From positions 248,001 to 312,000 of the forward strand of contig NZ_JBGUAZ010000002.1 in NCBI RefSeq assembly GCF_041821085.1: 64,000 bases of DNA. The letters run 5' to 3'. The DNA is from Natrinema sp. HArc-T2. GTDB lineage: Archaea > Halobacteriota > Halobacteria > Halobacteriales > Natrialbaceae. Both the position numbers and the translations under genes were made by a program. The notes under the pieces are model-generated. The model searched no databases and was not told where the DNA came from. It worked only from the letters and a program-made list of their open reading frames with translations. This document shows, piece by piece, positions 43,749 through 52,547 of this stretch; position 1 is the first letter of the stretch; each line of letters opens with the position of its first letter.

Positions 43749-44414
43749 TCAGTCGAGATAGCCCAGCGCGTCTTCGATCCGGCCCAGTTCGGGTCCGGTC
43801 GTGTCCTCGCCGACGACGTAGCCGGCGTCGTTGGCGATCAGCCCGGAGCCAACCAGCGGTGCGCCGTAGTTGACCGTCCCGACGTCGGCTCGCACGTCGA
43901 GGGCGTCCTCGAGCGCGTCGAGTTCTGCGTCGGTGGCCTTGGGATGGCAGAGCACGCCAGTGTTGTTCGCGACGGCGGCGGTGCCGACGGTTTGGACGCC
44001 GGCGAGGTCGCCGCGTTCGACGGGCACCTCGAGCGTGTCCGTGACGATTTGGACCGCCTCGCGGGGCAGGTCCGGGTGGACGTAGGCCCCGTAATCGTTC
44101 GCGAGAACGACGTTGCCGGCGGCGTTGATACTGCCCGGCAGTTCGGCGACGGGCACGTCGACTGCCTCCTCGATCGCCTCGCGTTCGTACTCGAGGACGC
44201 GGGAACTGACGAGCAGGCCGTTTTCGTTACCCGTCGCTAGCGCGCCGACCGTCGAGGAGCCGCCGACGGTCGTCGGAACCGCGGGCACCTCGAGTTCGTC
44301 GGTCAGGTCGGCGACGACATCGTCGTCGACGTCGTGGCGAACGAGTACACACGAGTCGGTCGCACGGGCGAAGACGCCGACGTAGGACGACCCGGCGAAG
44401 GCGAGGCGTTGCAA
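43749..44414 (-). CDS. tif6: Translation initiation factor aIF6
   Basis: The 221-residue anti-association factor binds the large ribosomal subunit. It has the five-fold repeated pentein pattern, for example [21 protein letters not shown] near residue 45 and [20 protein letters not shown] near residue 180. The start is TTG at 44414, two bases after the rpl31e stop, giving [20 protein letters not shown]. It lies downstream of rpl39e and rpl31e in a conserved order. Confidence 0.96.
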   Translation of the reverse strand: MQRLAFAGSSYVGVFARATDSCVLVRHDVDDDVVADLTDELEVPAVPTTVGGSSTVGALATGNENGLLVSSRVLEYEREAIEEAVDVPVAELPGSINAAGNVVLANDYGAYVHPDLPREAVQIVTDTLEVPVERGDLAGVQTVGTAAVANNTGVLCHPKATDAELDALEDALDVRADVGTVNYGAPLVGSGLIANDAGYVVGEDTTGPELGRIEDALGYLD

Positions 44415-44416
44415 GT

Positions 44417-44695
44417 TTAGTCGGCGACCTCGGCTTCGACGACGGCTTCACCCTCTTCGTCGAAGCGCGCTGCGCGGACGCGCAGCTTTCGCGGCGGGTT
44501 GGAGCGCCCGTTCGCCCAGACTGCCTCGTTGATCGAGGGGTCCAGGCGGATGGCGTCTTCGTCGACCGCGAAGTGTTTCGCGAGGTGTTCACGGACCAGC
44601 CGCATCGCGTAGTCGGCGGCCTCGTGGTTGGCTCCCTTCTTGACATCACGCAGCGGAACGGTTACGACGCGTTCCTCGAAATCACTTGCACTCAT
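44417..44695 (-). CDS. rpl31e: Large ribosomal subunit protein L31e
   Basis: The 92-residue protein shows [20 protein letters not shown] near residue 9 and [20 protein letters not shown] near residue 52, both diagnostic of L31e. It is located near the exit tunnel. The haloarchaeal form has an acidic C-terminus ([14 protein letters not shown]). It lies two bases from both rpl39e and aIF6 genes in one operon. Confidence 0.97.
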   Translation of the reverse strand: MSASDFEERVVTVPLRDVKKGANHEAADYAMRLVREHLAKHFAVDEDAIRLDPSINEAVWANGRSNPPRKLRVRAARFDEEGEAVVEAEVAD

Positions 44696-44697
44696 CG

Positions 44698-44850
44698 TTA
44701 TTCGTCAGTGTCGTTGCGCCGCCAGTTGCGTCGCTTCGGGTTGCGCTGGACGTCCATGTCGGTCTTCATCATGACCCAGGCCGGCACGCGGCTGTTCTGG
44801 TTCTCGAGTTTGGCAAGACGCTTCTTCTTGCCCTTCGATTTTTTACCCAT
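44698..44850 (-). CDS. rpl39e: Large ribosomal subunit protein L39e
   Basis: The 50-residue basic protein begins [20 protein letters not shown] and ends [15 protein letters not shown], the tunnel protein L39e. It is one of the few basic products in the window. ATG 44850 is 27 bases from TTTTAAG on the minus strand, so it heads the rpl39e-rpl31e-tif6 operon as a leaderless gene. Confidence 0.97.
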   Translation of the reverse strand: MGKKSKGKKKRLAKLENQNSRVPAWVMMKTDMDVQRNPKRRNWRRNDTDE

Positions 44851-44936
44851 AGTGGCCGGACGTAGCCCGCGGTGGCTTAAAATCTTGTCCATCTTGCAGG
44901 GACGCCGACGGACCCATAGAATCCGACGCTGGTCGC

Positions 44937-45494
44937 CTACTCGAGCGGGAACGGTTCGACCGTCGAGTAGACCGGCCCGTCCTCGGTGAGGGTGCTTTCG
45001 GTCAGGCGAACCTCGTCGACGCGGGTCTCGCCGATCGTCGGATCACGCTCCTCGACGAGCTTCTGGACCAGTTCCTTGCCGCCGGCGTGTTCCATCCGCG
45101 CGAGCGTGACGTGAGGCGTGAAATCGTGTGATTCGGGGTCGAAGCCCAGATCCGTCGTCCGACCCTCGATAGCTTCGTGGAGTCGGGTAAGCTCATCGCC
45201 GCCGTCTTCGACGCCCAGCCAGAGGACGCTGATGTACTCGAGAGTCGGAAACACGCCGAGGCCGCCGTAGCGAACGGTAAAGGGATCGATATCGGCATCG
45301 TCGACGGCTGCCTCGAGTTCGCGCTCCAAGTCGGGAACGCGGTCCTCGTCGACATCGCCGAGGAACTTCATCGTGAGATGTGCCTGCTCGGGGTCCGTAA
45401 ACGAGAGCCCGCTGGCCTCGGCGAACTCGGCTTGCAGGTCGGCGACCGGCTCGGCGAAGTCGTCGGGGAGGTCGACGCTGACGAACAGTCGCAT
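44937..45494 (-). CDS. thpR: RNA 2',3'-cyclic phosphodiesterase ThpR
   Basis: This 2H phosphoesterase of 185 residues has both catalytic motifs: [11 protein letters not shown] near residue 39 and [14 protein letters not shown] near residue 127. It opens 2',3'-cyclic phosphates on RNA, and relatives can ligate 2'-5' tRNA halves in vitro. It lies just beyond the ribosomal protein operon. A shorter, less canonical relative is at 10941-11441. Confidence 0.92.
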   Translation of the reverse strand: MRLFVSVDLPDDFAEPVADLQAEFAEASGLSFTDPEQAHLTMKFLGDVDEDRVPDLERELEAAVDDADIDPFTVRYGGLGVFPTLEYISVLWLGVEDGGDELTRLHEAIEGRTTDLGFDPESHDFTPHVTLARMEHAGGKELVQKLVEERDPTIGETRVDEVRLTESTLTEDGPVYSTVEPFPLE

Positions 45495-45538
45495 ACTCGA
45501 GCCATCGTGGGCAGCCCACTCAAGCGTGACGGGCAGTG

Positions 45539-45619
45539 AGACGGGTTGCTGTCACGAGGTCCCCGGCCGACCGCAGGGCGGTCGCAGTCCCACCGACACT
45601 GACTGACAGGAGACCGTAT
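45539..45619 (+). repeat. 81-bp palindromic element, copy 3 (core A)
   Basis: Arms AGACGGGTTGCTGTCA and TGACAGGAGACCGTAT are inverted relative to each other. The core contains CCGCAGGGCGGTCGCAG, identical over 17 bases to copy 5 and close to copy 4. It sits between divergent genes thpR and the FAD amine-oxidase-like gene. Confidence 0.78.
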
Positions 45620-45675
45620 GAGCCGTTCGTGGTTAGGGACGCTGGTTATGTGGATAGCTCTCGCACGTGATTACA

Positions 45676-47346
45676 ATGACAGACGTTGCCGTGGTCGGTG
45701 GTGGAATCGGTGGTCTGACTGCAGCCCACGAACTCGCTGAGCGCGGCTTCGACGTGACCGTCCTCGAGGCCAACGACCGCTTCGGTGGGAAGGCCCGGTC
45801 GATGCCGATCAGCGACGACCCCGACGCGTTACAGGGCGAACACGGCTTCCGCTTCTTCCCGGCGTTCTACCGCCACGTCATCGACACGATGGAACGAATC
45901 CCTGACGGCGACGGCACCGTCGCGGACAACCTCGTCGAGACCGAGGCGACGCTGATCGCGGAGACGACCGGACCGGGCCGGATCGCCGAAACGCGCACGC
46001 CCGACACGGTACGTGGCTGGCTCGAGGCGCTGCGTCCGGCCTTTGCCGAGGACCTGCCCCGCGAGGACGTTCACTTCTTACTCGAGCGACTGTTGTATCT
46101 GCTGACCGCCTGCGACGACCGCCGCGAGGAGGAACTCGACGAGATTTCGTGGTGGACGTTCATCGACGCCGAGAACCGCTCGCAGACGTTTCGCGACCGC
46201 CTCGCATCCACTACGCAGGCGCTGGTCGCCCTCCGACCGCAGGTCGGGAGCGCCCGAACGATCGGCACGATCTACCTCCAACTGTTGTTCGGCCAGCTCG
46301 ACCCGACCCAGCCGACCGAGCGCATCCTGAACGCACCGACGAACGAGGCCTGGATCGATCCCTGGGTGTGCCACCTCGAGTCCCTCGGCGTCGACTGCCG
46401 GCAGAACGCCCCCGTCGAGCGACTCGCGTCCGACAGGACCCACGTCACCGGCGTCGTGCTGGCTGACGGCGAAACAGTCAGCGCCGACGAGTACGTGCTG
46501 GCTGTGCCGGTCGAGGCCGCTCCCGCGTTCGTCACGCCGACGCTGGAGCGGCTCGCGCCGGAACTGGGTCGCATCGACCGGCTGGACACGGCCTGGATGA
46601 ACGGCATTCAGTTTTACCTCTCCGAGCCCGTCGACCTGCCACGAGGCCACCAGGTCTACGCCGACGCGCCGTGGGCGCTGACCTCGATCGCCCAACGCGA
46701 GTTCTGGACCGGCTACGACCTCGAGGCACACGGCCCCGACGACGTCGTGGGCGTCCTCTCGGTGATCGCCTCTGACTGGAATACGCCGGGGATCCTGTAC
46801 GAAAAGCCGGCTCGAGCGTGTACGCGCGAGGAGATAGCCGACGAGATCTGGGCGCAACTGAAAGCCCACCTGAACGCCGCCGGGGAGCGTCTGACCGACG
46901 AGTTGCTCGTCGACTGGTTTCTCGATCCGGCGATCGTCGAGAACGGCGGTTCGTTGGAGACACAACGGGAAGGCGGTGACGCCGTCACCGACGACCGCGT
47001 CGAGAACCGCTCGCCGTTGCTGATCAACACCGTCGGCTCGCTACGGAACCGACCGCCAGCCGACGTCGGCGTTCGGAATCTGACGCTGGCGAGCGACTAC
47101 GTGCGGACGAACTCGGATCTGGCCTCGATGGAGTCGGCAAACGAAGCCGGTCGCCGTGCGGCCAACGCGATCTGTGACCGACACGGGGCGCGCGGCCGGG
47201 CGCGAATCTGGGAACTCGAGGAGCCCGCGGTGTTCGAACCGTTCAAGCGGCAGGACCGGGTCCGGTACCGTCTCGGGCTGCCCCATCCGGCGGCAGTGAC
47301 ACAATCGCTTCGGGGCGTCACCAGACGCTTCGGCGGACGCGCCTAG
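45676..47346 (+). CDS. FAD-dependent amine-oxidase-like dehydrogenase (hydroxysqualene dehydroxylase-like)
   Basis: The 556-residue flavoprotein starts MTDVAVVGGGIGGLTAAHEL with a Rossmann FAD motif and continues VTVLEANDRFGGKARSMPIS, typical of the phytoene desaturase and amine oxidase superfamily. A C-terminal FAD segment, NLTLASDYVRTNSDLASMES, lies near residue 471. Haloarchaeal members are often annotated as hydroxysqualene dehydroxylase, which would fit isoprenoid membrane chemistry, but other desaturase substrates are possible. ATG 45676 is 26 bases from GGTTATGTG and preferred over GTG 45667. Confidence 0.82.
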   Translation: MTDVAVVGGGIGGLTAAHELAERGFDVTVLEANDRFGGKARSMPISDDPDALQGEHGFRFFPAFYRHVIDTMERIPDGDGTVADNLVETEATLIAETTGPGRIAETRTPDTVRGWLEALRPAFAEDLPREDVHFLLERLLYLLTACDDRREEELDEISWWTFIDAENRSQTFRDRLASTTQALVALRPQVGSARTIGTIYLQLLFGQLDPTQPTERILNAPTNEAWIDPWVCHLESLGVDCRQNAPVERLASDRTHVTGVVLADGETVSADEYVLAVPVEAAPAFVTPTLERLAPELGRIDRLDTAWMNGIQFYLSEPVDLPRGHQVYADAPWALTSIAQREFWTGYDLEAHGPDDVVGVLSVIASDWNTPGILYEKPARACTREEIADEIWAQLKAHLNAAGERLTDELLVDWFLDPAIVENGGSLETQREGGDAVTDDRVENRSPLLINTVGSLRNRPPADVGVRNLTLASDYVRTNSDLASMESANEAGRRAANAICDRHGARGRARIWELEEPAVFEPFKRQDRVRYRLGLPHPAAVTQSLRGVTRRFGGRA

Positions 47347-47423
47347 GGGGGCGAGCTACGTAGCGAAACGCCGTCGGTAGCCGGGTCGCAGCCCTTAACA
47401 GTCGTCGCTGCCACATGCAACTA

Positions 47424-48338
47424 ATGACTGACCGAGACGACGATCGCGACCATCGCTTCTCCGAGGGAGAGGGATTCGGCGATCCCTACGAGGAGTTCGA
47501 TCTGGATCCGCCAGAGCTAGGCGTCGACCCGTCGAAGGTCGACCCCGTCGACTCCCGCGTCGTCACCGACACGTTAGACGCACACAACATCGATCGGGAC
47601 GACGTCGACGCGAGCGAACTGCTCGACGTCGGCCTGAACTATATGCAGATCAACCGTTACGAGCAGGCCACCGATGCCTTCGAGCGGACCGCCCGCTTCG
47701 CCGAGGACGACAAACTCGCACAGGAGGCCTGGGTAAACAAAGGCGTCGCCCACGGCGAACTCGAGGAGTGGGACGAAGCGATCGGAGCCCACCGCGAGGC
47801 CCTGCGGATCGACGATTCGAGCGAACACGCCGCGACCGCCGAAACGAATCTCGCGTACGCACTCTGGGAGTTCGGCGAGACGTCCGAAGCGCTCGAGCAC
47901 GCCGAACGCGCCGTCGAGATCGACGAGCGCTTCGCCGCCGCCTGGTTCAACCGCGCCTTTTTCCTCTCGGAGCGCGGCCTGGCCGAAGAGGCGCTCAACT
48001 GCATCGACAACGCGATCCGGCTCGGCCTGCGCAACGCCAAGGTAATCGAAGAAAAGGCCGAAATTCTCGAGGAACTCGGCGAGTACGATCAGGCCGAAGA
48101 ACTCGCCGACGAGGCAAACCGGATGCGCGAGCAGGCCGAACAGGAGATGATCGACGACCACGAGGAGCAGTACGGGCAAGCGCCCGGCGGCGCTGGCACC
48201 GGTGGCGGACGCGGCATGGGCGGTCAGTCGCCACCGCAGCGACCGAGCGATATCGGGCTGGACGACCTCGGGCTTGGCAACCTCGGCGCGGACGATCGTG
48301 AGAGCGACGAGGACGACCGCGAGTGGGAACTCGAGTAA
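47424..48338 (+). CDS. Tetratricopeptide repeat protein
   Basis: The 304-residue acidic protein has about four TPR units between residues 70 and 240, for example GLNYMQINRYEQATDAFERT and LAEEALNCIDNAIRLGLRNA. It has an acidic N-terminus (FDLDPPELGVDPSKVDP) and a Gly/Gln-rich flexible tail ending EDDREWELE. TPRs act as protein-binding scaffolds. ATG 47424 is 28 bases from CTTAACA. A DUF424 gene follows three bases after its stop, so they are probably co-expressed. Confidence 0.88.
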   Translation: MTDRDDDRDHRFSEGEGFGDPYEEFDLDPPELGVDPSKVDPVDSRVVTDTLDAHNIDRDDVDASELLDVGLNYMQINRYEQATDAFERTARFAEDDKLAQEAWVNKGVAHGELEEWDEAIGAHREALRIDDSSEHAATAETNLAYALWEFGETSEALEHAERAVEIDERFAAAWFNRAFFLSERGLAEEALNCIDNAIRLGLRNAKVIEEKAEILEELGEYDQAEELADEANRMREQAEQEMIDDHEEQYGQAPGGAGTGGGRGMGGQSPPQRPSDIGLDDLGLGNLGADDRESDEDDREWELE

Positions 48339-48341
48339 CGA

Positions 48342-48632
48342 ATGATCGTCAACGAACGACAGACACAGGAGGGGCTACTGGTCGCCGTCTGCGACGAGGA
48401 GGTCCTCGGTGAAACCTTCGAGGAGGGCGACCTCTCGTTGACCGTTACCGAGGAGTTCTACGGCGGCGACCCGGTCGACGAGCGTGCAGTCGTCGAGAGC
48501 CTCTCGGAGGCCGCCGTCGCCAACATCGTCGGCACCCGCGCCGTCGAACTCGCCGTCGAGGAGGGCTTTATCGACGAAGCGAACGTCATCGAGGTCGAGA
48601 CGACGTTGCACGCACAGCTGTTGCGGATGTAA
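48342..48632 (+). CDS. DUF424 domain protein
   Basis: The 96-residue archaeal protein starts MIVNERQTQEGLLVAVCDEE and contains VLGETFEEGDLSLTVTEEFY and VANIVGTRAVELAVEEGFID, matching the DUF424 family. Its function is unknown, though conservation in archaea suggests a housekeeping role. It is coupled to the TPR gene. Confidence 0.87.
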   Translation: MIVNERQTQEGLLVAVCDEEVLGETFEEGDLSLTVTEEFYGGDPVDERAVVESLSEAAVANIVGTRAVELAVEEGFIDEANVIEVETTLHAQLLRM

Positions 48633-48688
48633 GCGCGACCGCCGCGAGAAACCCAGCGGAAACCGCTATTTGTGGGTGACTCGAGGGG

Positions 48689-49564
48689 CTACAGGCCCGT
48701 TCGCCTGAACCGGTAGTAGCCGATCGCGACGGGCACGACCAGCCAACAGAGCATGACGACGACGCCGAACCAGTCCTGCAGGTAAAACGGCGCGTCACCG
48801 GGGTAGCGCTCGACCGGCGTCATTCCAGCGGCTTGCATCTCCTGGAGCCCATACTGAAATCGAAAGGGGTAGACAGAGTTCTCGAGGATGGAACTGGCCA
48901 CATTCGAATACGCGAAGAGCGGGTTGAACTGCTCGAGGACCAGATACCACGTCTCGGCCTCGACGGGGACGGCCTCGTCGTAAATAAGGTAGTAGGGGCC
49001 GGCAGTCAACAGCTCCCAGAGGGCGACGAACACCATGTAGAGCCCGACGACGAGGGCCATCGATTTGCCTCGGGTGGAGACGCTGGCGGAGACGCCGACG
49101 GCCAGTCCGACGAAGGTCAGCCCGAACAGCAAGGAGACGGCGGCGAAGCCGAGCCAGTCGATGAGCGGGATCGAGCCGAAGAGGGCAGCTCCGAGGACCA
49201 GCGAGACGAGGAAGGCCAGCCCGACGGCCAGTCCGACGACGCCCATGCGCCCGAGTAGCTTGCCGACGACGACGTCGGTCCGGTTGGGCGGCAGGCCCAG
49301 CAGGATCTTGATGCTTCCCGAGCGACGCTCGCCGACGACGGCCATGTAGCCGGCGATCAGCGCTGCGACCGGCAGGATCACCTGCAGTGGGACCCCGAGG
49401 AAGCTCAGCACCTCAGCCGCGGTGGTGTCGTCGACCGTCTGCCAGATCGCGACGTAGCCGATGACAACGATTCCGACGAGCAGCCCGATCAACGACCAGA
49501 GGAGTTTCGAGCGACCGGCATCCTCGAACTCCTTGCGGGCGACAGTCGAGATGTGCGAGCTCAT
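48689..49564 (-). CDS. ABC-2 type transporter permease
   Basis: The 291-residue membrane protein has about six spans, with a cytoplasmic N-terminus MSSHISTVARKEFEDAGRSK typical of ABC-2 permeases and the VGERRSGSIKILLGLPPNRT coupling segment near residue 77. It overlaps the ATPase gene by four bases and is its partner. The transported substrate is unknown; ABC-2 systems usually export drugs, lipids or polymers. Confidence 0.9.
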   Translation of the reverse strand: MSSHISTVARKEFEDAGRSKLLWSLIGLLVGIVVIGYVAIWQTVDDTTAAEVLSFLGVPLQVILPVAALIAGYMAVVGERRSGSIKILLGLPPNRTDVVVGKLLGRMGVVGLAVGLAFLVSLVLGAALFGSIPLIDWLGFAAVSLLFGLTFVGLAVGVSASVSTRGKSMALVVGLYMVFVALWELLTAGPYYLIYDEAVPVEAETWYLVLEQFNPLFAYSNVASSILENSVYPFRFQYGLQEMQAAGMTPVERYPGDAPFYLQDWFGVVVMLCWLVVPVAIGYYRFRRTGL

Positions 49565-50535
49565 CGTGCCACCTCCGGTTCCGTCGCGATCGCATCGGCT
49601 GGGTCGGCCTCCCTCGAGCCGTCGGCGTCGCCGTTTGTCAGCGCCGTAAACAGCGACTCGAGCGAAACTTCCTCGATCCGCACGTCCCGTATCGTCGCGC
49701 CAGCGTCGGCGAGTGTGGTCACCAGCCGCGCCTTCGCGGTCGGATCAGTGATCGTACACTCGAGGGTCCGCCCCGACGCGGTGACGTCGGTGACGCCCTG
49801 TAACTCGGCGGCGACCGCTTGGACCTCGGCGGCAGCGTCGGTCAGCGTGAGCGTCATCGTCGCGCCGCTGCCGAACTGCTCGCGAAGGCTCCCGATCGTG
49901 TCGACGGCGACGAGTTCTCCCTCGTTCAAAACGCCGACGCGGTCACAGACCGCCTCGACGTGCTCCAAGATGTGACTCGAGAAGAAGACGGTCGTCCCCC
50001 GTTCGGCCTCGCTGCGGACGAGGTCTTGCATCTCGCTGATGCCGTTGGGATCGAGCCCGCTCGAGGGTTCGTCCATGATCAGCAAGTCGGGGTCGCCGAC
50101 CAGCGCGATACCGGTTGCGAGGCGCTGGCGCATCCCTTTCGAGTAGTCGCCGGCTGGTCGTGCGGCATCGGCAGCCGAAAGCCCGACCCGCTCGATGAGT
50201 TCGTCGGGATCGTCAGCAGCGCCCTTCGTCTTGATCGCGAACTCGATATGCCGGCGGCCAGAGAGCCGCGGGTAGATGTCGAACCCCTCGGGGAGGACGC
50301 CGACGCGGGGACTGATCGCATCAGCCTCGGCCTGTGCATCGTAGCCCAGTACCGTGGCTGACCCGGCGGTCGGTCGCGTAAAGTCCAGTAACATGTTGAT
50401 CGTCGTCGACTTCCCGGCCCCGTTCGGACCCAGAAAGCCGAACACCTCGCCCTCGTCGACGGTGAGGTCGAGGTCGTCAACGGCGGTCAACTCGCCGTAC
50501 TCCTTCGTCAGACCGGACGTGTCTATCGCGGTCAT
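49561..50535 (-). CDS. ABC transporter ATP-binding protein
   Basis: The 324-residue ATPase has Walker A FLGPNGAGKSTTINMLLDF near residue 38, signature YSKGMRQRLATGIALVGDPD near residue 134 and Walker B LLIMDEPSSGLD directly after it. A C-terminal domain of about 100 residues (MTLTLTDAAAEVQAVAAELQ) is typical of ABC-2 exporters such as DrrA. ATG 50535 lies about 30 bases from CCTATGTG, so the open frame up to 50565 is not used. It is divergent from the HTH operon, with a palindrome in between. Confidence 0.93.
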   Translation of the reverse strand: MTAIDTSGLTKEYGELTAVDDLDLTVDEGEVFGFLGPNGAGKSTTINMLLDFTRPTAGSATVLGYDAQAEADAISPRVGVLPEGFDIYPRLSGRRHIEFAIKTKGAADDPDELIERVGLSAADAARPAGDYSKGMRQRLATGIALVGDPDLLIMDEPSSGLDPNGISEMQDLVRSEAERGTTVFFSSHILEHVEAVCDRVGVLNEGELVAVDTIGSLREQFGSGATMTLTLTDAAAEVQAVAAELQGVTDVTASGRTLECTITDPTAKARLVTTLADAGATIRDVRIEEVSLESLFTALTNGDADGSREADPADAIATEPEVAR

Positions 50536-50577
50536 CTCGGTCGGTGCTACACTCGGCAGACACATAGGGCGGCAGTC

Positions 50578-50600
50578 ACAGTTTCACGGTCGGAAACTGT
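50578..50600. promoter_or_regulatory. Operator-like inverted repeat between divergent promoters
   Basis: ACAGTTTC-7-GAAACTGT is a perfect 8-bp inverted repeat with a 7-base spacer. It lies between the TATA-like CCTATGTG of the ABC operon (about 50560-50567, minus strand) and the TATA box of the HTH gene (50607-50617), where one dimeric regulator could control both. The adjacent winged-helix protein is the obvious candidate binder; this is an inference. Confidence 0.6.
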
Positions 50601-50606
50601 GGACGC

Positions 50607-50617
50607 TTTTATATTAT
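50607..50617 (+). promoter_or_regulatory. TATA box of the HTH-led operon
   Basis: TTTTATATTAT is a strong TATA element centred 26 bases before ATG 50638, favouring that ATG over the one at 50635 as a leaderless start. Confidence 0.6.
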
Positions 50618-50637
50618 CCTTCCATACGACCAACATG

Positions 50638-50979
50638 ATGAGCGACGATGAGGACCAGGAGGTACTCGCGTTACTCGACGACGAGTACGCCCGCCGGATC
50701 CTCATCGCAGCCAGCGAGGAACCGATGTCTGTCGATCGACTCACCGATCGCTGTGACGCCTCGCCGCCGACGATCTACCGACGGATCGACCGGCTCGAGG
50801 CGGAAGGGTTCCTCGAGACGTATCAGGAACTCGATCCCGATGGACACCACTACAAGACCTACAGTACGCGACTCGAGCGCGTGGCGATCGAGATCGCCGA
50901 GGGCTCGATGGAGATCGACGTGTACCGCCGCGACGAGGATCCCGCAGACCGGTTCACCCGGCTTTTCGAGGACCTGTGA
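50638..50979 (+). CDS. Winged-helix transcriptional regulator
   Basis: The 113-residue protein is an ArsR-like winged helix: LDDEYARRILIAASEEPMSV is followed by the recognition region LTDRCDASPPTIYRRIDRLE, then wing and C-terminal helix. The C-terminus (DVYRRDEDPADRFTRLFEDL) has no ligand motif. It opens a four-gene operon with two similar small membrane proteins and a sensor-domain membrane protein. Such regulators are usually repressors of their own locus. Confidence 0.9.
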   Translation: MSDDEDQEVLALLDDEYARRILIAASEEPMSVDRLTDRCDASPPTIYRRIDRLEAEGFLETYQELDPDGHHYKTYSTRLERVAIEIAEGSMEIDVYRRDEDPADRFTRLFEDL

Positions 50980-51302
50980 TCACGATGGCCGGGCCTGTCC
51001 TCCAAACTGTCACGGGCGGCGACGCATCGGTCGCGATCGCCGTCTTCGTCGGACAGACCGTCGCGTTCGTAATCGCCTGCTGGATCGCGAAACGCGCCTA
51101 CGACGGCTACCGAGAAGCGCGCCGCCCGCCGTTGCTCTGGCTCGCATTCGGGATCGCGCTGTTGGCTGCCGTGCCGACGGCCATCCGCTTTCTGTTCCCG
51201 ACGGTGTTCGGTGCATCCTCACTGACGACGACCGTTCTCGCAACCACGAGCGAGATCGTTGGGCTCACGGCGATCCTCTACACGGTCTACGGTCGCCCGT
51301 GA
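50976..51302 (+). CDS. Small three-span membrane protein, first of a paralogous pair
   Basis: The 108-residue protein starts with GTG overlapping the regulator's stop (ATG at 50985 is an alternative). It has three spans: VAIAVFVGQTVAFVIACWIA, PLLWLAFGIALLAAVPTAIR and SEIVGLTAILYTVYGRP. The layout and the motif AYDGYREARRPPLLWLAFGI match the next gene (AYRGYARNDSQPMLFLAIGV), so the two arose by duplication. Function unknown. Confidence 0.8.
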   Translation: MITMAGPVLQTVTGGDASVAIAVFVGQTVAFVIACWIAKRAYDGYREARRPPLLWLAFGIALLAAVPTAIRFLFPTVFGASSLTTTVLATTSEIVGLTAILYTVYGRP

Positions 51303-51342
51303 TCCAGCTGAATCGCTCGCGTCAAGAGACGAGGTGGCTTCA

Positions 51343-51687
51343 ATGAGCGTTCCGACCGACCTCGAGGAAGGAGCCCTCGTCGCGCCGCTCGAAACGACGG
51401 TACTCGGCCTCGACGAGTCGACGGCAATTTTCTTCATCGGGATGGCAAGCGCCGTCCTCGGCACCGTCGTCGCGTGGACGGCCTATCGGGGCTACGCCCG
51501 CAACGACAGCCAGCCGATGCTGTTTCTGGCGATCGGCGTCGCGTTCCTCACGGCGGTGCCGTTCGTGCTCTCGCATACGATCGACCGGGTGACCGACGCA
51601 ACCGACGCGATCGTGTTACTGGTCGTCACCGCCTGCCACCTATTTGGTCTCGTCGCGATCGTTCGCTCATTTCGGAGGCCCAACTGA
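51343..51687 (+). CDS. Small three-span membrane protein, second of a paralogous pair
   Basis: The 114-residue protein has the same three-span plan as its neighbour, with FFIGMASAVLGTVVAWTAYR, MLFLAIGVAFLTAVPFVLSH and IVLLVVTACHLFGLVAIVRS. GAGGTGG at 51331-51337 is a good ribosome binding site for ATG 51343, as expected for an internal operon gene. A role in sensing or in forming a membrane complex with the downstream sensor protein is a guess. Confidence 0.8.
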   Translation: MSVPTDLEEGALVAPLETTVLGLDESTAIFFIGMASAVLGTVVAWTAYRGYARNDSQPMLFLAIGVAFLTAVPFVLSHTIDRVTDATDAIVLLVVTACHLFGLVAIVRSFRRPN

Positions 51688-51692
51688 CACCC

Positions 51693-52547
51693 ATGTCCGC
51701 GTCACAACCGTTCTCGACGGACCAAACCGCTCTCGAGCGTGCTCGCGCCATCTGCCGCTGGTTCGTCGGCGTCGCCGCTCGGAAACGGACGTACGCTAAC
51801 ATGGCGTATCTCTTCCTCACCTTTCCGCTCGGGATCGGCTACTTTACGGTCCTCGTGACCGGCTTTGCGATCCCGGTTGGACTCCTGTTTGCGATCGTCG
51901 AAATCGCCAGAAGCGACCCCTTCGCACTCCTGGTCGCCGGGATTCCGATCGCGCTCGTCATGGTGTGTCTCGGGGTCCCGGTCGCGTTCTGTACGCTGTT
52001 TGCCTCGATCGAGTTGAGCGCACTCGAGCGCCGACTCGCCGATCGATTGCTGGGAACCGACATCCCGACGACCGACCCGGCCACTGGCCTCCGAACGTGG
52101 GCACGGCGAGTCGTCGCCGATCGCGGGACGTGGAAAGGTGTCGGCTACCTGTTCAGCAAGTTCGTACTCGGGATCGCCTCGTTCGTCCTCCTCGTCGTCG
52201 GGATGACGGTTACGTACACGCTGATCGCTGCCCCGCTTCATTATCGGAATCAAACCGTCGGTATCCACCTCGCGGACTCGATCGAGTTCGTCCCCGAGTT
52301 TACCTACCAACACGACGGCTGGACGGTCGACGTCTCTCCGATCACACTCTCGATCGCCGACGGCGAACTGCTTTCGCTGTACGTCGACTCAGTCGTAGCG
52401 GCGCTTGCCGTCTCCGCGGTCGGCGTCGTTGTCGGTCTCGTCGTCTTGCACCTGTTCAACGCCGTCGCGTGGCTCCTCGCACGGTACACGAAGCTTTTGC
52501 TTCGAAACACACAGCCGTCGATCGTGAGCGAGCCACCCGAACTGTAG
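51693..52547 (+). CDS. Sensor-domain (PF13796-like) membrane protein
   Basis: The 284-residue protein has two pairs of membrane spans, LFLTFPLGIGYFTVLVTGFA and LVAGIPIALVMVCLGVPVAF, then a second set near residues 150-185 and 230-255. The repeated YLFLTFPLG and YLFSKFVLG pattern is that of the putative-sensor family (PF13796) found in actinobacteria and haloarchaea, usually next to ABC exporters or regulators. Here it ends the HTH-led operon, five bases after the second small membrane protein. Confidence 0.8.
   Translation: MSASQPFSTDQTALERARAICRWFVGVAARKRTYANMAYLFLTFPLGIGYFTVLVTGFAIPVGLLFAIVEIARSDPFALLVAGIPIALVMVCLGVPVAFCTLFASIELSALERRLADRLLGTDIPTTDPATGLRTWARRVVADRGTWKGVGYLFSKFVLGIASFVLLVVGMTVTYTLIAAPLHYRNQTVGIHLADSIEFVPEFTYQHDGWTVDVSPITLSIADGELLSLYVDSVVAALAVSAVGVVVGLVVLHLFNAVAWLLARYTKLLLRNTQPSIVSEPPEL

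Noticed and set aside
45539-45660. A divergent bidirectional promoter operator at element copy 3
   Set aside because: The same sequence occurs at 3' ends elsewhere, so it is better explained as a dispersed element.
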